Assembly (NCBI RefSeq): GCF_029892155.1
Contig: NZ_JARZAG010000016.1
Coordinates: 62,001 to 126,000 of the forward strand
DNA length: 64,000 nt
Reading direction: 5' to 3'
Source of the DNA: Kitasatospora sp. GAS204B
Lineage (GTDB): Bacteria; Actinomycetota; Actinomycetes; Streptomycetales; Streptomycetaceae
Shown here: positions 25,486-34,687 of the stretch, piece after piece
Position numbering within the stretch: position 1 is the stretch's first letter
Layout: each line of letters begins with the position of its first letter
Made by a program: the position numbers and the translations under genes
Notes under the pieces: generated by a model
Database searches by the model: none
The model's input: only the letters and a program-made list of their open reading frames with translations
What the model was told of the DNA's origin: nothing

Positions 25486-27323
25486 GCGGCACCACCCTTG
25501 GGCTTCTCGTCGTCGATGATCTCGGCGTCGACCACGTCGTCCTCGACCTTGGCACCGGCGTCGCCCGCGGCACCGGCCGCGGCGGAGGCGTCGGCGTTGG
25601 CGTAGAGCGCCTGGCCGAGCTTCTGCGCGGTGGTGGAGACCTTCTCGGAGGCCTCGCGGATGGCCGCGATGTCCTCGCCCTTCAGGGTCTCCTTGAGCTC
25701 GCCGATCGAGGTCTCGACCTCGGTCTTGACGTCCGCCGGGAGCTTGTCGGTGTTGTCCGCGATGAACTTCTCGGTCGAGTAGACGAGCTGCTCGGCCTGG
25801 TTGCGGGTCTCCACGGCCTCGCGGCGCTTGTGGTCCTCCTCCGCGTACTGCTCGGCCTCGCGGGTCATCCGCTCGATGTCGTCCTTCGGCAGCGAGGAGC
25901 CGCCGGTGACGGTCATCCGCTGCTCCTTGCCGGTGCCGAGGTCCTTGGCACCGACGTGCATGATGCCGTTGGCGTCGATGTCGAAGGTGACCTCGATCTG
26001 CGGCAGGCCGCGCGGGGCCGGCGGCAGGCCGGTCAGCTCGAACATGCCGAGCTTCTTGTTGTACGCCGCGATCTCGCGCTCGCCCTGGTACACCTGGATC
26101 TGCACGGAGGGCTGGTTGTCCTCGGCAGTGGTGAAGATCTCCGAGCGCTTGGTCGGGATCGTGGTGTTGCGCTCGATCAGCTTGGTCATGATGCCGCCCT
26201 TGGTCTCGATACCAAGGGAGAGCGGGGTGACGTCCAGCAGCAGGACGTCCTTGACCTCGCCCTTCAGCACACCGGCCTGCAGCGCGGCGCCGATCGCGAC
26301 GACCTCGTCCGGGTTGACGCCCTTGTTGGCGTCCTTGCCTCCGGTCAGCTCCTTGACCAGCTCGGCGACGGCCGGCATGCGGGTGGAGCCACCGACCAGG
26401 ACGACGTGGTCGATCTCGGAGAGCGAGATGCCGGCGTCCTTGATCACGTTGTGGAACGGGTGCTTGCAGCGGTCCAGCAGGTCCGCGGTCAGCTGCTGGA
26501 ACTGGGCCCGGGTGAGCTTCTCGTCCAGGTGCAGCGGGCCCTCGGCGGAGGCCGTGATGTAGGGCAGGTTGATCGAGGTCTCGGAGGACGAGGAGAGCTC
26601 GATCTTGGCCTTCTCGGCCGCCTCGCGCAGGCGCTGCAGCGCCATCTTGTCCTTGGAGAGGTCCACGCCGTGGCCGGCCTGGAAGACCTTCACCAGGTGG
26701 TCGACGACGCGCTGGTCCCAGTCGTCACCACCGAGGTGGTTGTCACCGTTGGTCGCCTTGACCTCGACCACGCCGTCGCCGATCTCCAGCAGCGACACGT
26801 CGAAGGTGCCACCACCGAGGTCGAAGACCAGGATGGTCTGGTCGTCCTTGTCCAGGCCGTAGGCGAGAGCGGCGGCGGTCGGCTCGTTGACGATGCGCAG
26901 GACGTTGAGGCCCGCGATCTCACCGGCCTCCTTGGTCGCCTGGCGCTCGGAGTCGTTGAAGTAGGCCGGGACGGTGATGACGGCGTCGGTGACCGTCTCG
27001 CCCAGGTAGGCCTCCGCGTCGCGCTTCAGCTTCTGCAGGATGAAGGCGCTGATCTGCTGCGGGTTGAAGTCCTTGCCGTCCAGGTTGATCTTCCACCCGG
27101 TGCCCATGTGGCGCTTGACCGAGCGGATGGTCCGGTCGACGTTGGTGACCGCCTGGCGCTTGGCGACCTCGCCGACCAGCACCTCGCCGTTCTTGGCGAA
27201 GGCGACGACGGACGGCGTGGTCCGGGCGCCCTCGGCGTTGGTGATGACGGTGGGCTCACCGCCTTCGAGAACACTGACGACCGAGTTCGTCGTGCCGAGG
27301 TCGATACCGACCGCGCGTGCCAT
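25482..27323 (-). CDS. dnaK: chaperone DnaK (Hsp70)
   Basis: 613 residues, full length. ATPase domain with VGIDLGTTNS at the N-terminus, VFDLGGGTFDVS and VGGSTRMPAV; substrate-binding domain beginning around residue 365 (LLLDVTPLSLGIETKGG); helical lid; acidic tail DAEIIDDE. It starts at ATG 27323 (MARAVGIDLG); the longer frame upstream is leader DNA that carries HAIR operators. First gene of dnaK-grpE-dnaJ-hspR. Two HAIR elements lie at 27345-27365 and 27397-27417. Confidence 0.98.
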   Translation of the reverse strand: MARAVGIDLGTTNSVVSVLEGGEPTVITNAEGARTTPSVVAFAKNGEVLVGEVAKRQAVTNVDRTIRSVKRHMGTGWKINLDGKDFNPQQISAFILQKLKRDAEAYLGETVTDAVITVPAYFNDSERQATKEAGEIAGLNVLRIVNEPTAAALAYGLDKDDQTILVFDLGGGTFDVSLLEIGDGVVEVKATNGDNHLGGDDWDQRVVDHLVKVFQAGHGVDLSKDKMALQRLREAAEKAKIELSSSSETSINLPYITASAEGPLHLDEKLTRAQFQQLTADLLDRCKHPFHNVIKDAGISLSEIDHVVLVGGSTRMPAVAELVKELTGGKDANKGVNPDEVVAIGAALQAGVLKGEVKDVLLLDVTPLSLGIETKGGIMTKLIERNTTIPTKRSEIFTTAEDNQPSVQIQVYQGEREIAAYNKKLGMFELTGLPPAPRGLPQIEVTFDIDANGIMHVGAKDLGTGKEQRMTVTGGSSLPKDDIERMTREAEQYAEEDHKRREAVETRNQAEQLVYSTEKFIADNTDKLPADVKTEVETSIGELKETLKGEDIAAIREASEKVSTTAQKLGQALYANADASAAAGAAGDAGAKVEDDVVDAEIIDDEKPKGGAA

Positions 27324-27344
27324 CGCAAATACCTCCACAGAAGA

Positions 27345-27365
27345 GTTGAGCTTTACGGGCTCAAG
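27345..27365 (-). promoter_or_regulatory. HAIR operator 1 of dnaK operon
   Basis: GTTGAGC-N7-GCTCAAG, near-perfect HAIR inverted repeat (consensus CTTGAGT-N7-ACTCAAG), starting 22 bases upstream of the dnaK ATG. Confidence 0.9.
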
Positions 27366-27396
27366 CATGCCTGAGGCCCGGGGCAGCGTCAACAGC

Positions 27397-27417
27397 CATG
27401 AGTCGATGGCGCTCAAC
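27397..27417 (-). promoter_or_regulatory. HAIR operator 2 of dnaK operon
   Basis: CATGAGT-N7-GCTCAAC matches the HAIR consensus at 11 of 14 arm positions and lies 52 bases from the first site centre to centre, close to an integral number of helical turns (about five). Confidence 0.75.
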
Positions 27418-27618
27418 TTTTATGCTGCCCCTACCGGACCCTCTGTGATTTTGCCCCTTATGGGTGAGTATGGCCTTACGTGACTGCCGCCATACCTTGA
27501 GCATCTTCTGGACGGGTGCTAGAGGGCGATAAGGTCCGGGCCGGTGGGTGGTTAAGTTACCCACGAGTACACTTGACCGACCTCTATCCCCACCGCCGCT
27601 GGAGTACGGAGAAGCCGG

Positions 27619-29838
27619 ATGCAGCTAGCAGCGATCCTCATCTCACTGGGCACGACCGTGGTCGGCGTGGCGCTGTTCGCTCGTGCCATCGCGCAGATCT
27701 TCCACTTCGTCCGGCTCGGCCAGCCGGTTCCGGCCGGGTCGCGGATCAACGACCCGGCGGCCCGCACGGTGACCCTGATCCGGGAGTTCCTCGGGCACTC
27801 CCGGATGAACAAGTGGGGCATCGTCGGCGTCGCCCACTGGTGCGTCGCCGTCGGCTTCTACGCGCTGATCCTCACCCTGGTCGGCGCGTTCGGTCAGCTC
27901 TTCGACCCGACGTTCGTGGTCCCGGTCATCGGCGACTGGACGCCGTACCTGGTGTTCCAGGAGCTGCTCGGCCTGGTGACCTTCCTCGGCATCGCGGTGC
28001 TGACCGTGATCCGCCAGCTGAGCCTGCCGAACAAGGCGGGCCGCAAGTCCCGCTTCGCCGGCTCCAACATGGGCTTCGCGTACTTCATCGAAGCGGTCAT
28101 CCTGATCATCGGTGCGGCGATCCTGACCCTGCGCGGCCTGGAGGGCGCGCAGGCCGGGGTGGACCACTACTCGGCCGCCTACGTGGTCTCGTACCCGCTG
28201 GTGCTCGCGTTCAAGGGGCTGAGCATCGGCACCCTGCACAACCTGCTCTGGCTGACCGCGACGATCAAGATCTCGGTCTCCTTCATCTGGATGATCACGG
28301 TCTCGCTCAACACCAACATGGGCGTCGCCTGGCACCGGTTCCTGGGCTTCCCGAACATCTGGTTCAAGCGCAACGCGGACGGCGCGGTGGCGCTGGGCGC
28401 GCTGCAGCCGATGACCAGCGGCGGCGCTCCGATCGACTTCGAGGACCCGGCGGAGGACGCCGTGTTCGGTGTCTCCCAGGTCGAGCACTTCTCCTGGAAG
28501 GGCATCCTCGACTTCTCCACCTGCACCGAGTGCGGGCGTTGCCAGTCGCAGTGCCCGGCCTGGAACACCGGAAAGCCGCTCTCGCCGAAGCTGCTGATCA
28601 TGAGTCTGCGGGAGCACGCCTTCGCCAAGGCGCCGTACCTGCTGGCCGGTGGCGGCAAGGACGCGGAGGGCAACGAGAAGGCCACCGCCGAGCAGCTGGC
28701 CGGCGTCCCCGCGGCCGCGCTGGCCGAGGCCGAGCGCCCGCTGATCGGCACCGCCGAAGAGAACGGCGTCATCGACCCCGACGTGCTCTGGTCCTGCACC
28801 ACTTGTGGGGCGTGCGTCGAGCAGTGCCCGGTGGACATCGAGCACATCGACCACATCGTCGACATGCGCCGCTACCAGGTGATGATCGAGTCCTCGTTCC
28901 CGACCGAGGCCGGGACGATGCTCAAGAACCTGGAGAACAAGGGCAACCCGTGGGGCATGGCCACCAAGGCGCGCCTGGACTGGGTCAAGGAGCTGAAGAA
29001 GGACACCGGCATCGAGGTGCCGGTGATCGGCCAGGACATCGAGCCCGCCGAGGTCGAGTACCTCTACTGGGTCGGCTGCGCCGGCGCGTTGGAGGACCGG
29101 GCGAAGAAGACCACCAAGGCCTTCGCCGAACTGCTGCACACCGCCGGTGTGAAGTTCGCGATCCTCGGCAAGGAGGAGTCCTGCACCGGTGATTCGGCCC
29201 GCCGGCTGGGCAACGAGTTCCTCTTCCAGATGCTCGGCGCGCAGAACGTCGAGACGTTGAACGCGGCGCTGGAGGACGCTCCGAAGAAGCGGATCGTGGC
29301 CACCTGCCCGCACTGCTTCAACACCATCGCCAACGAGTACCCGCAGCTCGGCGGTCACTTCGAGGTGATCCACCACACCCAGCTGCTGCAGCACCTGATC
29401 GACGAGGGTCGCCTGATTCCGGTCAACCCGGTGGAGGGCCTGATCACTTACCACGACCCGTGCTACCTGGGCCGCCACAACAAGGTCTACAGCCCGCCGC
29501 GCGAGATCATGGACAAGGTCCCCGGTCTGCGCCAGCAGGAGATGCACCGGCACAAGGAGCGCGGTTTCTGCTGCGGCGCCGGTGGTGCGCGGATGTGGAT
29601 GGAGGAGCGGATCGGCAAGCGGATCAACACCGAGCGGGTGGACGAGGCGCTGTCGCTGAACCCCGACATCATCTCCACCGCCTGCCCGTTCTGCCTGGTG
29701 ATGCTCTCCGACTCGGTCAACGGCAAGAAGAACGAGGGGGCGGCCAAGGAGCACCTGAAGGTGGTCGACGTCGCTCAGCTGCTGCTGGACTCGGTGAAGG
29801 CCGAGCCGCTGGAGGCCGTCGAGCCGGCCGGGGTGTAG
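27619..29838 (+). CDS. membrane Fe-S oxidoreductase (heterodisulfide-reductase-like)
   Basis: 739 residues. The N-terminal 240 residues hold about five to six transmembrane helices, resembling the NarI-type cytochrome b region. Two 4Fe-4S clusters follow: CTECGRCQSQCP (about 305) and CTTCGACVEQCP (about 395). Two CCG-type domains lie at the C-terminus, with CCGAGGARMW (about 655) and an earlier GDSARRLGNEFLF/PHCF region. This domain order is typical of actinobacterial quinone-linked Fe-S oxidoreductases of unknown electron donor. The ATG at 27619 has GGAGAAGC upstream. It is transcribed divergently from the dnaK operon and ends ahead of a strong hairpin. Confidence 0.92.
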   Translation: MQLAAILISLGTTVVGVALFARAIAQIFHFVRLGQPVPAGSRINDPAARTVTLIREFLGHSRMNKWGIVGVAHWCVAVGFYALILTLVGAFGQLFDPTFVVPVIGDWTPYLVFQELLGLVTFLGIAVLTVIRQLSLPNKAGRKSRFAGSNMGFAYFIEAVILIIGAAILTLRGLEGAQAGVDHYSAAYVVSYPLVLAFKGLSIGTLHNLLWLTATIKISVSFIWMITVSLNTNMGVAWHRFLGFPNIWFKRNADGAVALGALQPMTSGGAPIDFEDPAEDAVFGVSQVEHFSWKGILDFSTCTECGRCQSQCPAWNTGKPLSPKLLIMSLREHAFAKAPYLLAGGGKDAEGNEKATAEQLAGVPAAALAEAERPLIGTAEENGVIDPDVLWSCTTCGACVEQCPVDIEHIDHIVDMRRYQVMIESSFPTEAGTMLKNLENKGNPWGMATKARLDWVKELKKDTGIEVPVIGQDIEPAEVEYLYWVGCAGALEDRAKKTTKAFAELLHTAGVKFAILGKEESCTGDSARRLGNEFLFQMLGAQNVETLNAALEDAPKKRIVATCPHCFNTIANEYPQLGGHFEVIHHTQLLQHLIDEGRLIPVNPVEGLITYHDPCYLGRHNKVYSPPREIMDKVPGLRQQEMHRHKERGFCCGAGGARMWMEERIGKRINTERVDEALSLNPDIISTACPFCLVMLSDSVNGKKNEGAAKEHLKVVDVAQLLLDSVKAEPLEAVEPAGV

Positions 29839-30203
29839 TCGGCGGCAGGGCCCTGGGGCCGCGGGCCGTTGGGCCTTCTGGTCCTTGGGTCCGCCGGGAT
29901 TTCCGGCGGACCGGATTTCCTCGAACTGAGGTCCGACCGAGACGCGAATGTGCTTGCAGTCCAGCGGCTCACATATGATGCCTGCCCCGGGTGGATTCCA
30001 CCCGGGGCAGTCTGCTTACTAATAAAGAACGCATATTCTCGACGAACTCGGGATGCGGCACGGGGGTCGCGTCCACTTGGTGCGGCAGCCGGCACGCATG
30101 CGCCCGGCAGTCAGGTCGGCGCCCCGACAGCACCAAGCACCCAAGCGATCTGGTGACACTCCAGGCCAGGTCGCTGAACGGAACCAAGGGGAGAAACGCG
30201 CAG
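29839..30203. other. 365-base intergenic region
   Basis: No gene seen. It contains the strong hairpin at 29982-30010, then the leader of the nucleotidyltransferase gene. Confidence 0.7.
29982..30010. terminator. strong hairpin terminator
   Basis: A perfect 13-bp stem CTGCCCCGGGTGG / CCACCCGGGGCAG with a 3-base loop (ATT) lies 144 bases after the Fe-S oxidoreductase gene. A T-containing stretch follows (TCTGCTTACT). Very likely a terminator; usable in both directions by symmetry. Confidence 0.85.
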
Positions 30204-31346
30204 ATGACCCAGGCGATCATGCTGGTCGGCGGTCAGGGCACCCGGTTGCGCCCGCTCACCACGCACACCCCGAAGCCGATACTGCCGGTCGCGGGTGTGC
30301 CGTTCATCGCACACCAGCTCGCCCGGGCCGCGGCCGCCGGCGTCACCCGCGTGGTGCTCGCCACGTCCTACCTGGCCGAGGTCTTCGAAGAGCACTTTCC
30401 CGACGGTTCCGCGTACGGCCTGGAGATCGTCTACCTGACCGAGGTCGAGCCGCTCGGCACCGGTGGTGCCATCCGCAACGCGGCCGAAGGCCTGACCTGC
30501 GGCGCCGACGACCCGGTGCTGATCTTCAACGGTGACATCCTCTCGGGCCTGGACATCGCCGAGCTGCGGGACGGCCACGTGGCCGCCGGCGCCGACGTCA
30601 CCCTGCACCTGACCCGGGTCGAGGACCCGCGCGCCTTCGGCCTGGTGCCGACCGACGAGAGCGGCCGGGTGCTGGAATTCCTCGAGAAGCCGGAGACCGC
30701 CGAGCAGATCGTCACCGACCAGATCAACGCGGGCTGCTACGTCTTCACTCGTTCGGTTATCGACCGCATCCCGGCCGGCCGGGTGGTCTCGGTCGAGCGT
30801 GAGACCTTCCCCGAGCTGCTGCGGACCGGCGCCCTGGTGCGCGGTGTGGTCGACAGCTCGTACTGGCTGGACCTGGGCACCCCCGCCGCCTTCGTGCGCG
30901 GCTCGGCCGACCTGGTGCTCGGCCGCGTCGACTCGCCGGCCGTCCCCGGCCCCACCGGCGACGCGCTGCTGCTGGACGGCGCCACCGTGGACCCGGCTGC
31001 CGTGCTCAGCGCGGGCACCGTGGTCGCGGCCGGTGCCGTGGTCGCGGCCGGCGCGATCGTCGAGGGCAGTGTCGTGCTGCCGGGCGCCGTGATCAGTGCG
31101 GACGCCTTCGTGAAGGACTCCATCGTGGGCGCCTACGCCACCGTCGGCGAGCGGACCTCGCTGGACGGCGCGGTGATCGGCGACGGCGCGGTGGTCGAGG
31201 CCGACAACGAGCTGCCGAACGGCATCCGGATCGCCTGCGGCACGCGACTGCCGGTCGGCGCGGTGCGGATCAGCGCCGGCCCCGGCGGCTGTCCCGCGGG
31301 CGAGACCTCGGCGGCGGCGGTGCACGGGTCGGTGCTGCAGAAGTAG
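30204..31346 (+). CDS. NDP-sugar pyrophosphorylase (mannose-1-phosphate guanylyltransferase type)
   Basis: 380 residues. N-terminal nucleotidyltransferase domain with MLVGGQGTRLRPLT (the GGxGxRLxPLT signature), TPKPILPVAG, a FNGDIL metal site (about residue 110) and EFLEKPE. The C-terminal 120 residues form a left-handed beta-helix of hexapeptide repeats (VDPAAV, VVAAGAVVAAGAIVEG). It would make GDP-mannose or another activated sugar for cell-surface glycans. The ATG at 30204 has AAGGGGAG upstream. Substrate by family resemblance only. Confidence 0.9.
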   Translation: MTQAIMLVGGQGTRLRPLTTHTPKPILPVAGVPFIAHQLARAAAAGVTRVVLATSYLAEVFEEHFPDGSAYGLEIVYLTEVEPLGTGGAIRNAAEGLTCGADDPVLIFNGDILSGLDIAELRDGHVAAGADVTLHLTRVEDPRAFGLVPTDESGRVLEFLEKPETAEQIVTDQINAGCYVFTRSVIDRIPAGRVVSVERETFPELLRTGALVRGVVDSSYWLDLGTPAAFVRGSADLVLGRVDSPAVPGPTGDALLLDGATVDPAAVLSAGTVVAAGAVVAAGAIVEGSVVLPGAVISADAFVKDSIVGAYATVGERTSLDGAVIGDGAVVEADNELPNGIRIACGTRLPVGAVRISAGPGGCPAGETSAAAVHGSVLQK

Positions 31347-31485
31347 CCCGGGCGGTCGGTCGGGCAGTTGGTTCGGTCGGTTCGGTCGGCAGGGCGGTGG
31401 CGCCTTGCGTCACAGCCCTGCTGCAATCCCCTTGGTCCCGCTGGCTGGTGGGGCTGCCGGTCGCCTTTCCGGGTACCTTCGGAGG

Positions 31486-32397
31486 GTGGCTGGCAACGGA
31501 AGTCTGAGCGGGAACGGATGGGGCGGCGGCGAGCGTGAATACGCCGCCGGCGCTGCGGCCTACGAGCCGACCGAGCCCCGCGGGGTCGACCCGTACCGGG
31601 GGGATCAGCCCGGGCACACGCGGGCGTTCGCGGTGAATCCGGCGGGGTATCCCGCAGGGGAGGACACCGCCGGATACGGCGGGCAGTACGTCGGAGAGCC
31701 GTACTACTACGGCGAGGAGCCGAGGTACCCGCGTGAGGCCGGGGCCGGGCCGGGTCCGGGCGCGACCCAGCCCGACGCGCCGTCCTGGGCCCGCTCCCGG
31801 GACCACGTCGCCACCTACCGTGCCGGCGGCCGTAGCGGCCCGCGCACCGGCGGCCCGCGGCTGCGCTGGCGTGAGCTGCTGCTCGGCATCTACCGGGCGC
31901 CGGCCCGCACCTTCGACCAGATGCGCGACCACCAGGTCTGGCTGCCCGCGATCACGGTCTCGCTGCTCTACGCGGTGCTCGCCGTGCTCGGTTTCGGCGA
32001 CACCCACAACGAGGTGGTCAACTCCACCTTCGCCATCGCCGCCTGGTCACTGCTCGGCGCCGCCGTCGCCTTCACGGTGGCCGGTCTGATGCTGGGCTCG
32101 GTGACGTACGCGCTGGCCAGGCAGCTGGGCGGCGACGGCCCGTGGGCCTCCACGGTCGGCCTCTCCGTCCTGATCGGCTGGACCAGTGACGTGCCGCGCA
32201 TGCTTCTCGCGCTCTTCCTGCCGTCCGCCAACGTGGTGGTGCAGGCGGTCGGTTGGCTGACCTGGGTGTTCTGCGCCGTCCTGCTGACCACCCTGGTCCG
32301 CCGGGTGCACGACCTGCCCTGGGGCAAGGCGGCCGGTGCCGTCTCGCTGCAACTGCTGGCGCTGCTGGTGCTGATCAAGCTGCCGACCCTGGGCTGA
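31486..32397 (+). CDS. Yip1-domain membrane protein
   Basis: 303 residues. The N-terminal 115 residues are Gly/Tyr/Pro-rich and disordered (YGGQYVGEPYYYGEE). A Yip1-like membrane domain follows with about five hydrophobic helices, beginning ELLLGIYRAPARTFDQM. The role in bacteria is unknown. The start is uncertain: GTG at 31486 follows GGAGG with almost no spacing, and an upstream start in the same frame (down to 31405) is possible. Confidence 0.75.
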   Translation: MAGNGSLSGNGWGGGEREYAAGAAAYEPTEPRGVDPYRGDQPGHTRAFAVNPAGYPAGEDTAGYGGQYVGEPYYYGEEPRYPREAGAGPGPGATQPDAPSWARSRDHVATYRAGGRSGPRTGGPRLRWRELLLGIYRAPARTFDQMRDHQVWLPAITVSLLYAVLAVLGFGDTHNEVVNSTFAIAAWSLLGAAVAFTVAGLMLGSVTYALARQLGGDGPWASTVGLSVLIGWTSDVPRMLLALFLPSANVVVQAVGWLTWVFCAVLLTTLVRRVHDLPWGKAAGAVSLQLLALLVLIKLPTLG

Positions 32398-32453
32398 CCT
32401 GGCCCGCACACCGTTGTTTCTCTGTCCGTCCCCCCACTGCACGGAGCAACCGA

Positions 32454-33377
32454 ATGACCCTCCCCACCACCCGCGTCAGCTTCCCCGGCGGCGCGGTGAC
32501 CGGTGAGTCCACCGTCCTCGCCGTCCACCCGCTCGGCGACGGCCGGTGGGGCGTCGTCACCGCCGGCACCCCGTTCCACCCGCTCGACCACACCTGGCCC
32601 GACCAGCCCGCCGACACCGGCACGTTGACCGTGCCCGGGGCAGCGGGTGCCGAGGCCGTCGAGCTGGCGGTGGTGGACTGCCTGACCGGTGCCGTGGACC
32701 CGGCGAGCGGCGAGCTGCTGGTGGGCGCCGACATTCCGGTGCGCCGTGGTGACGAGGCGTGGTCCTGGCTGGTGCTGCACGTGCTGCCCGAGCTGGCGCA
32801 GGGGGTGTCGCCCGAGTCGCTGGTGGCCCGGCCGGTGACGCTGTCGGTGGACGCCGAGCGCCGCACCGCTCTCAGTGCCGCGCACACCGGCTGCCACCTG
32901 CTCGCCCTGGCCCTGAACGCCGCGCTGGCCGCCCGTTGGCGCAAGGACCCGGGCCGTGCCGACGCCTTCGGCAACCCGGACTTCGACAGTCTGGCGATGG
33001 CCTCCTCGGTGATGGACACCGAGGCCAGCACCGACGTCTACCGGCTCGGCAAGTCGCTGCGCAAGAAGGGCTTCACGGCGGAGGCGGTCGACGAGTTGCC
33101 CGCCCTGGCCGATGCGCTGCCCGTGATCACCGCCGACGTCAACCAGCGCCTCGCCGCCTGGGTCGCCGCCGACGCGCCGGTGCGGATCGAGGTCCCCGGC
33201 CCCGAGCTGACCGCCCGCCGCCGCTGGCACTGCGAACTCCCGGCGGGCTCCGCCACGATCGCCTGCGGCGGCACCCACCTCCACCGGCTCGGCCAACTCT
33301 CCTCGCTGGAGACGGAGTTGATCCTCTCGGCGGACGGTACTGAACTGACCGCGGTCACCCGCCCCAAGCGGGCCTGA
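32454..33377 (+). CDS. AlaX-like metal-dependent hydrolase (tRNA editing domain family)
   Basis: 307 residues. It shows the two zinc-binding signatures of the alanyl-tRNA-synthetase second-domain family: SAAHTGCHLLAL (HxxxH, about residue 140) and CGGTHLHRL near residue 270 (CxxxH). The family removes mischarged Ser or Gly from tRNA-Ala, or acts as a broader hydrolase. The free-standing form fits a trans-editing factor. The ATG at 32454 follows a GGAGCAAC site. It lies 56 bases after the Yip1-like gene and may be co-transcribed. Confidence 0.85.
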   Translation: MTLPTTRVSFPGGAVTGESTVLAVHPLGDGRWGVVTAGTPFHPLDHTWPDQPADTGTLTVPGAAGAEAVELAVVDCLTGAVDPASGELLVGADIPVRRGDEAWSWLVLHVLPELAQGVSPESLVARPVTLSVDAERRTALSAAHTGCHLLALALNAALAARWRKDPGRADAFGNPDFDSLAMASSVMDTEASTDVYRLGKSLRKKGFTAEAVDELPALADALPVITADVNQRLAAWVAADAPVRIEVPGPELTARRRWHCELPAGSATIACGGTHLHRLGQLSSLETELILSADGTELTAVTRPKRA

Positions 33378-33384
33378 CCGGAGG

Positions 33385-33960
33385 CTAGATCTTGCTCCGG
33401 TGGAAGTTCAGGTAGGAACGCGACGGCGTCGGCCCGCGCTGCCCCTGGTAGCGCGAGCCGTAGCGCGCGGACCCGTACGGGTGCTCGGAGGGCGAGGAGA
33501 GCCGGAACAGGCAGAGCTGCCCGATCTTCATCCCCGGGTAGAGCTTGATCGGCAGCGTGGCGACGTTCGACAGCTCCAGCGTCACGTGCCCGCTGAACCC
33601 CGGGTCGATGAAGCCGGCCGTCGAGTGCGTCAGCAGCCCGAGCCGCCCCAGGCTCGACTTGCCCTCCAGTCGCGAGGCCACGTCGTCCGGCAGCGTGATC
33701 ACCTCGTACGTGGAGGCGAGCACGAACTCGCCCGGGTGCAGGATGAACGCGTCATCGCCGTCCGGCTCCACCAGCCGGGTCAGGTCCGGCTGTTCCTCGG
33801 AGGGGTCGATGTGCGGGTATCGGTGGTTCTCGAACACCCGGAAGAACCGGTCCAGTCGGACGTCGATACTGGACGGCTGGACCATGGCCGGTTCGAACGG
33901 GTCGACCACGACCCGGCCGTTGTCGATCTCACTTCGGATGTCTTTATCGGAGAGCAGCAC
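33385..33960 (-). CDS. dcd: dCTP deaminase (possibly bifunctional with dUTPase)
   Basis: 191 residues, complete. Characteristic motifs: MLLSDKDIRSEI, QPSSIDVRLDRFFRVF, LEGKSSLGRLGLLTHSTAGFIDPGFSG, VTLELSN (catalytic Glu) and SRYQGQRGPTPSR. It makes dUTP (or directly dUMP) from dCTP for thymidylate synthesis. Actinobacterial enzymes of this length, such as the mycobacterial one, can be bifunctional; sequence alone does not decide here. Convergent with the AlaX-like gene. Confidence 0.95.
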   Translation of the reverse strand: MLLSDKDIRSEIDNGRVVVDPFEPAMVQPSSIDVRLDRFFRVFENHRYPHIDPSEEQPDLTRLVEPDGDDAFILHPGEFVLASTYEVITLPDDVASRLEGKSSLGRLGLLTHSTAGFIDPGFSGHVTLELSNVATLPIKLYPGMKIGQLCLFRLSSPSEHPYGSARYGSRYQGQRGPTPSRSYLNFHRSKI

Positions 33961-34072
33961 GCCACGAGGTTACGTGCTCGTGCGCGCGTCCTCCCAATCC
34001 GTTCACCATCCGGCGGCCCTCCCGCACACCTGTCCGCTGCCTGGGAGGGCCCACCTTCCCTCAGGCCTCCCC

Positions 34073-34294
34073 TCAGGCCAGGAACGCCCCGGCCTCCAGC
34101 CGCAAGGCCCGCTCCAACTGCGGCGCCGTCAACACACTCACGTCCGCCGGCACCGAACTGCGCATCCGCCCGCACTGCGGACAGCGGATCAACCGCCCCG
34201 GCCCCAGCCGCGCGGCTCCGAGCTGCTGCATCGGGAACGTGCTGGTACTGAACAGGTGCCCCTCGGCACACCGAACAACGGTCCGCTGCTCCAT
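34073..34294 (-). CDS. small zinc-ribbon-like protein, 73 aa
   Basis: CAEGHLF and CPQCGRM supply Cys/His pairs for one zinc site. The C-terminal half is helical (APQLERALRLEAGAFLA). The start is ATG at 34294 (MEQRTVVRCAEG), preceded by GGGGATCG; an upstream extension is not protein-like. Function unknown. It is the last chromosomal gene before the tRNA-Gly insertion site. Confidence 0.65.
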   Translation of the reverse strand: MEQRTVVRCAEGHLFSTSTFPMQQLGAARLGPGRLIRCPQCGRMRSSVPADVSVLTAPQLERALRLEAGAFLA

Positions 34295-34513
34295 CGATCC
34301 CCTTCCCACGCTTCCCCAACAAGGCCGAGCTCCCCACGAGCCGGGGCCCTCCACCTCACCACGACAGCGTCACATTAGGGGATCTTCCGGACATCCCCAC
34401 CACGGCTCGCCGTCGCATTCGCGGCACCACCGTATCCGCGGCAGCCGTTTCGGCGCAGGGTGCGGGATGGGGTAGCATGATGCATGATCGAGCCGTTGCT
34501 GACGGGTCGTCAT

Positions 34514-34587
34514 GCGGGCGTAGTTTAATGGTAGAACATGAGCTTCCCAAGCTTATAGCGCGAGTTCGATTCTCGTCGCCCGCTCCA
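34514..34587 (+). tRNA. tRNA-Gly (anticodon CCC)
   Basis: 74 bases with encoded CCA end. The acceptor GCGGGCG pairs with CGCCCGC, T-loop stem GAG/CTC with TTCGATT, anticodon stem TGAGC/GCTTA around the 7-base loop TTCCCAA; the anticodon CCC reads GGG. The 3' 43 bases (34544-34586) recur exactly at 42232-42274, so this gene is the attachment site of a genomic island and its 3' half was supplied by the element. Confidence 0.96.
34544..34586 (+). repeat. attL: 43-bp direct repeat inside tRNA-Gly
   Basis: Identical to 42232-42274. It covers anticodon loop to discriminator/CC. Typical core site of a tyrosine-recombinase element. Confidence 0.92.
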
Positions 34588-34592
34588 ATGCA

Positions 34593-34619
34593 AAGCCGCA
34601 GGCCAGAGGCCTGCGGCTT
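34593..34619 (+). terminator. terminator of tRNA-Gly (element-supplied)
   Basis: Perfect 12-bp stem AAGCCGCAGGCC / GGCCTGCGGCTT, loop AGA, followed by GTTTATT. A variant hairpin follows the att copy at 42283-42305, so both ends keep a terminator. Confidence 0.85.
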
Positions 34620-34650
34620 GTTTATTGCCTCGATCAATTCGGGGCTGTTG

Positions 34651-34669
34651 TGCCAGATTCATGCCAGAA
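34651..34669. promoter_or_regulatory. TGCCAGA-N4-TGCCAGAA arm repeat, left end
   Basis: Two TGCCAGA copies 11 bases apart, 64 bases inside attL. The same double repeat in the same orientation lies at 42106-42124. Resembles arm-type recombinase sites. Confidence 0.65.
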
Positions 34670-34687
34670 GGCGGCCCCGTACCGGTA

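Noticed and set aside
27643..29754. 703-codon open frame antisense to the Fe-S oxidoreductase
   Set aside because: Shadow frame; no domain pattern, and the sense frame holds all Fe-S motifs.
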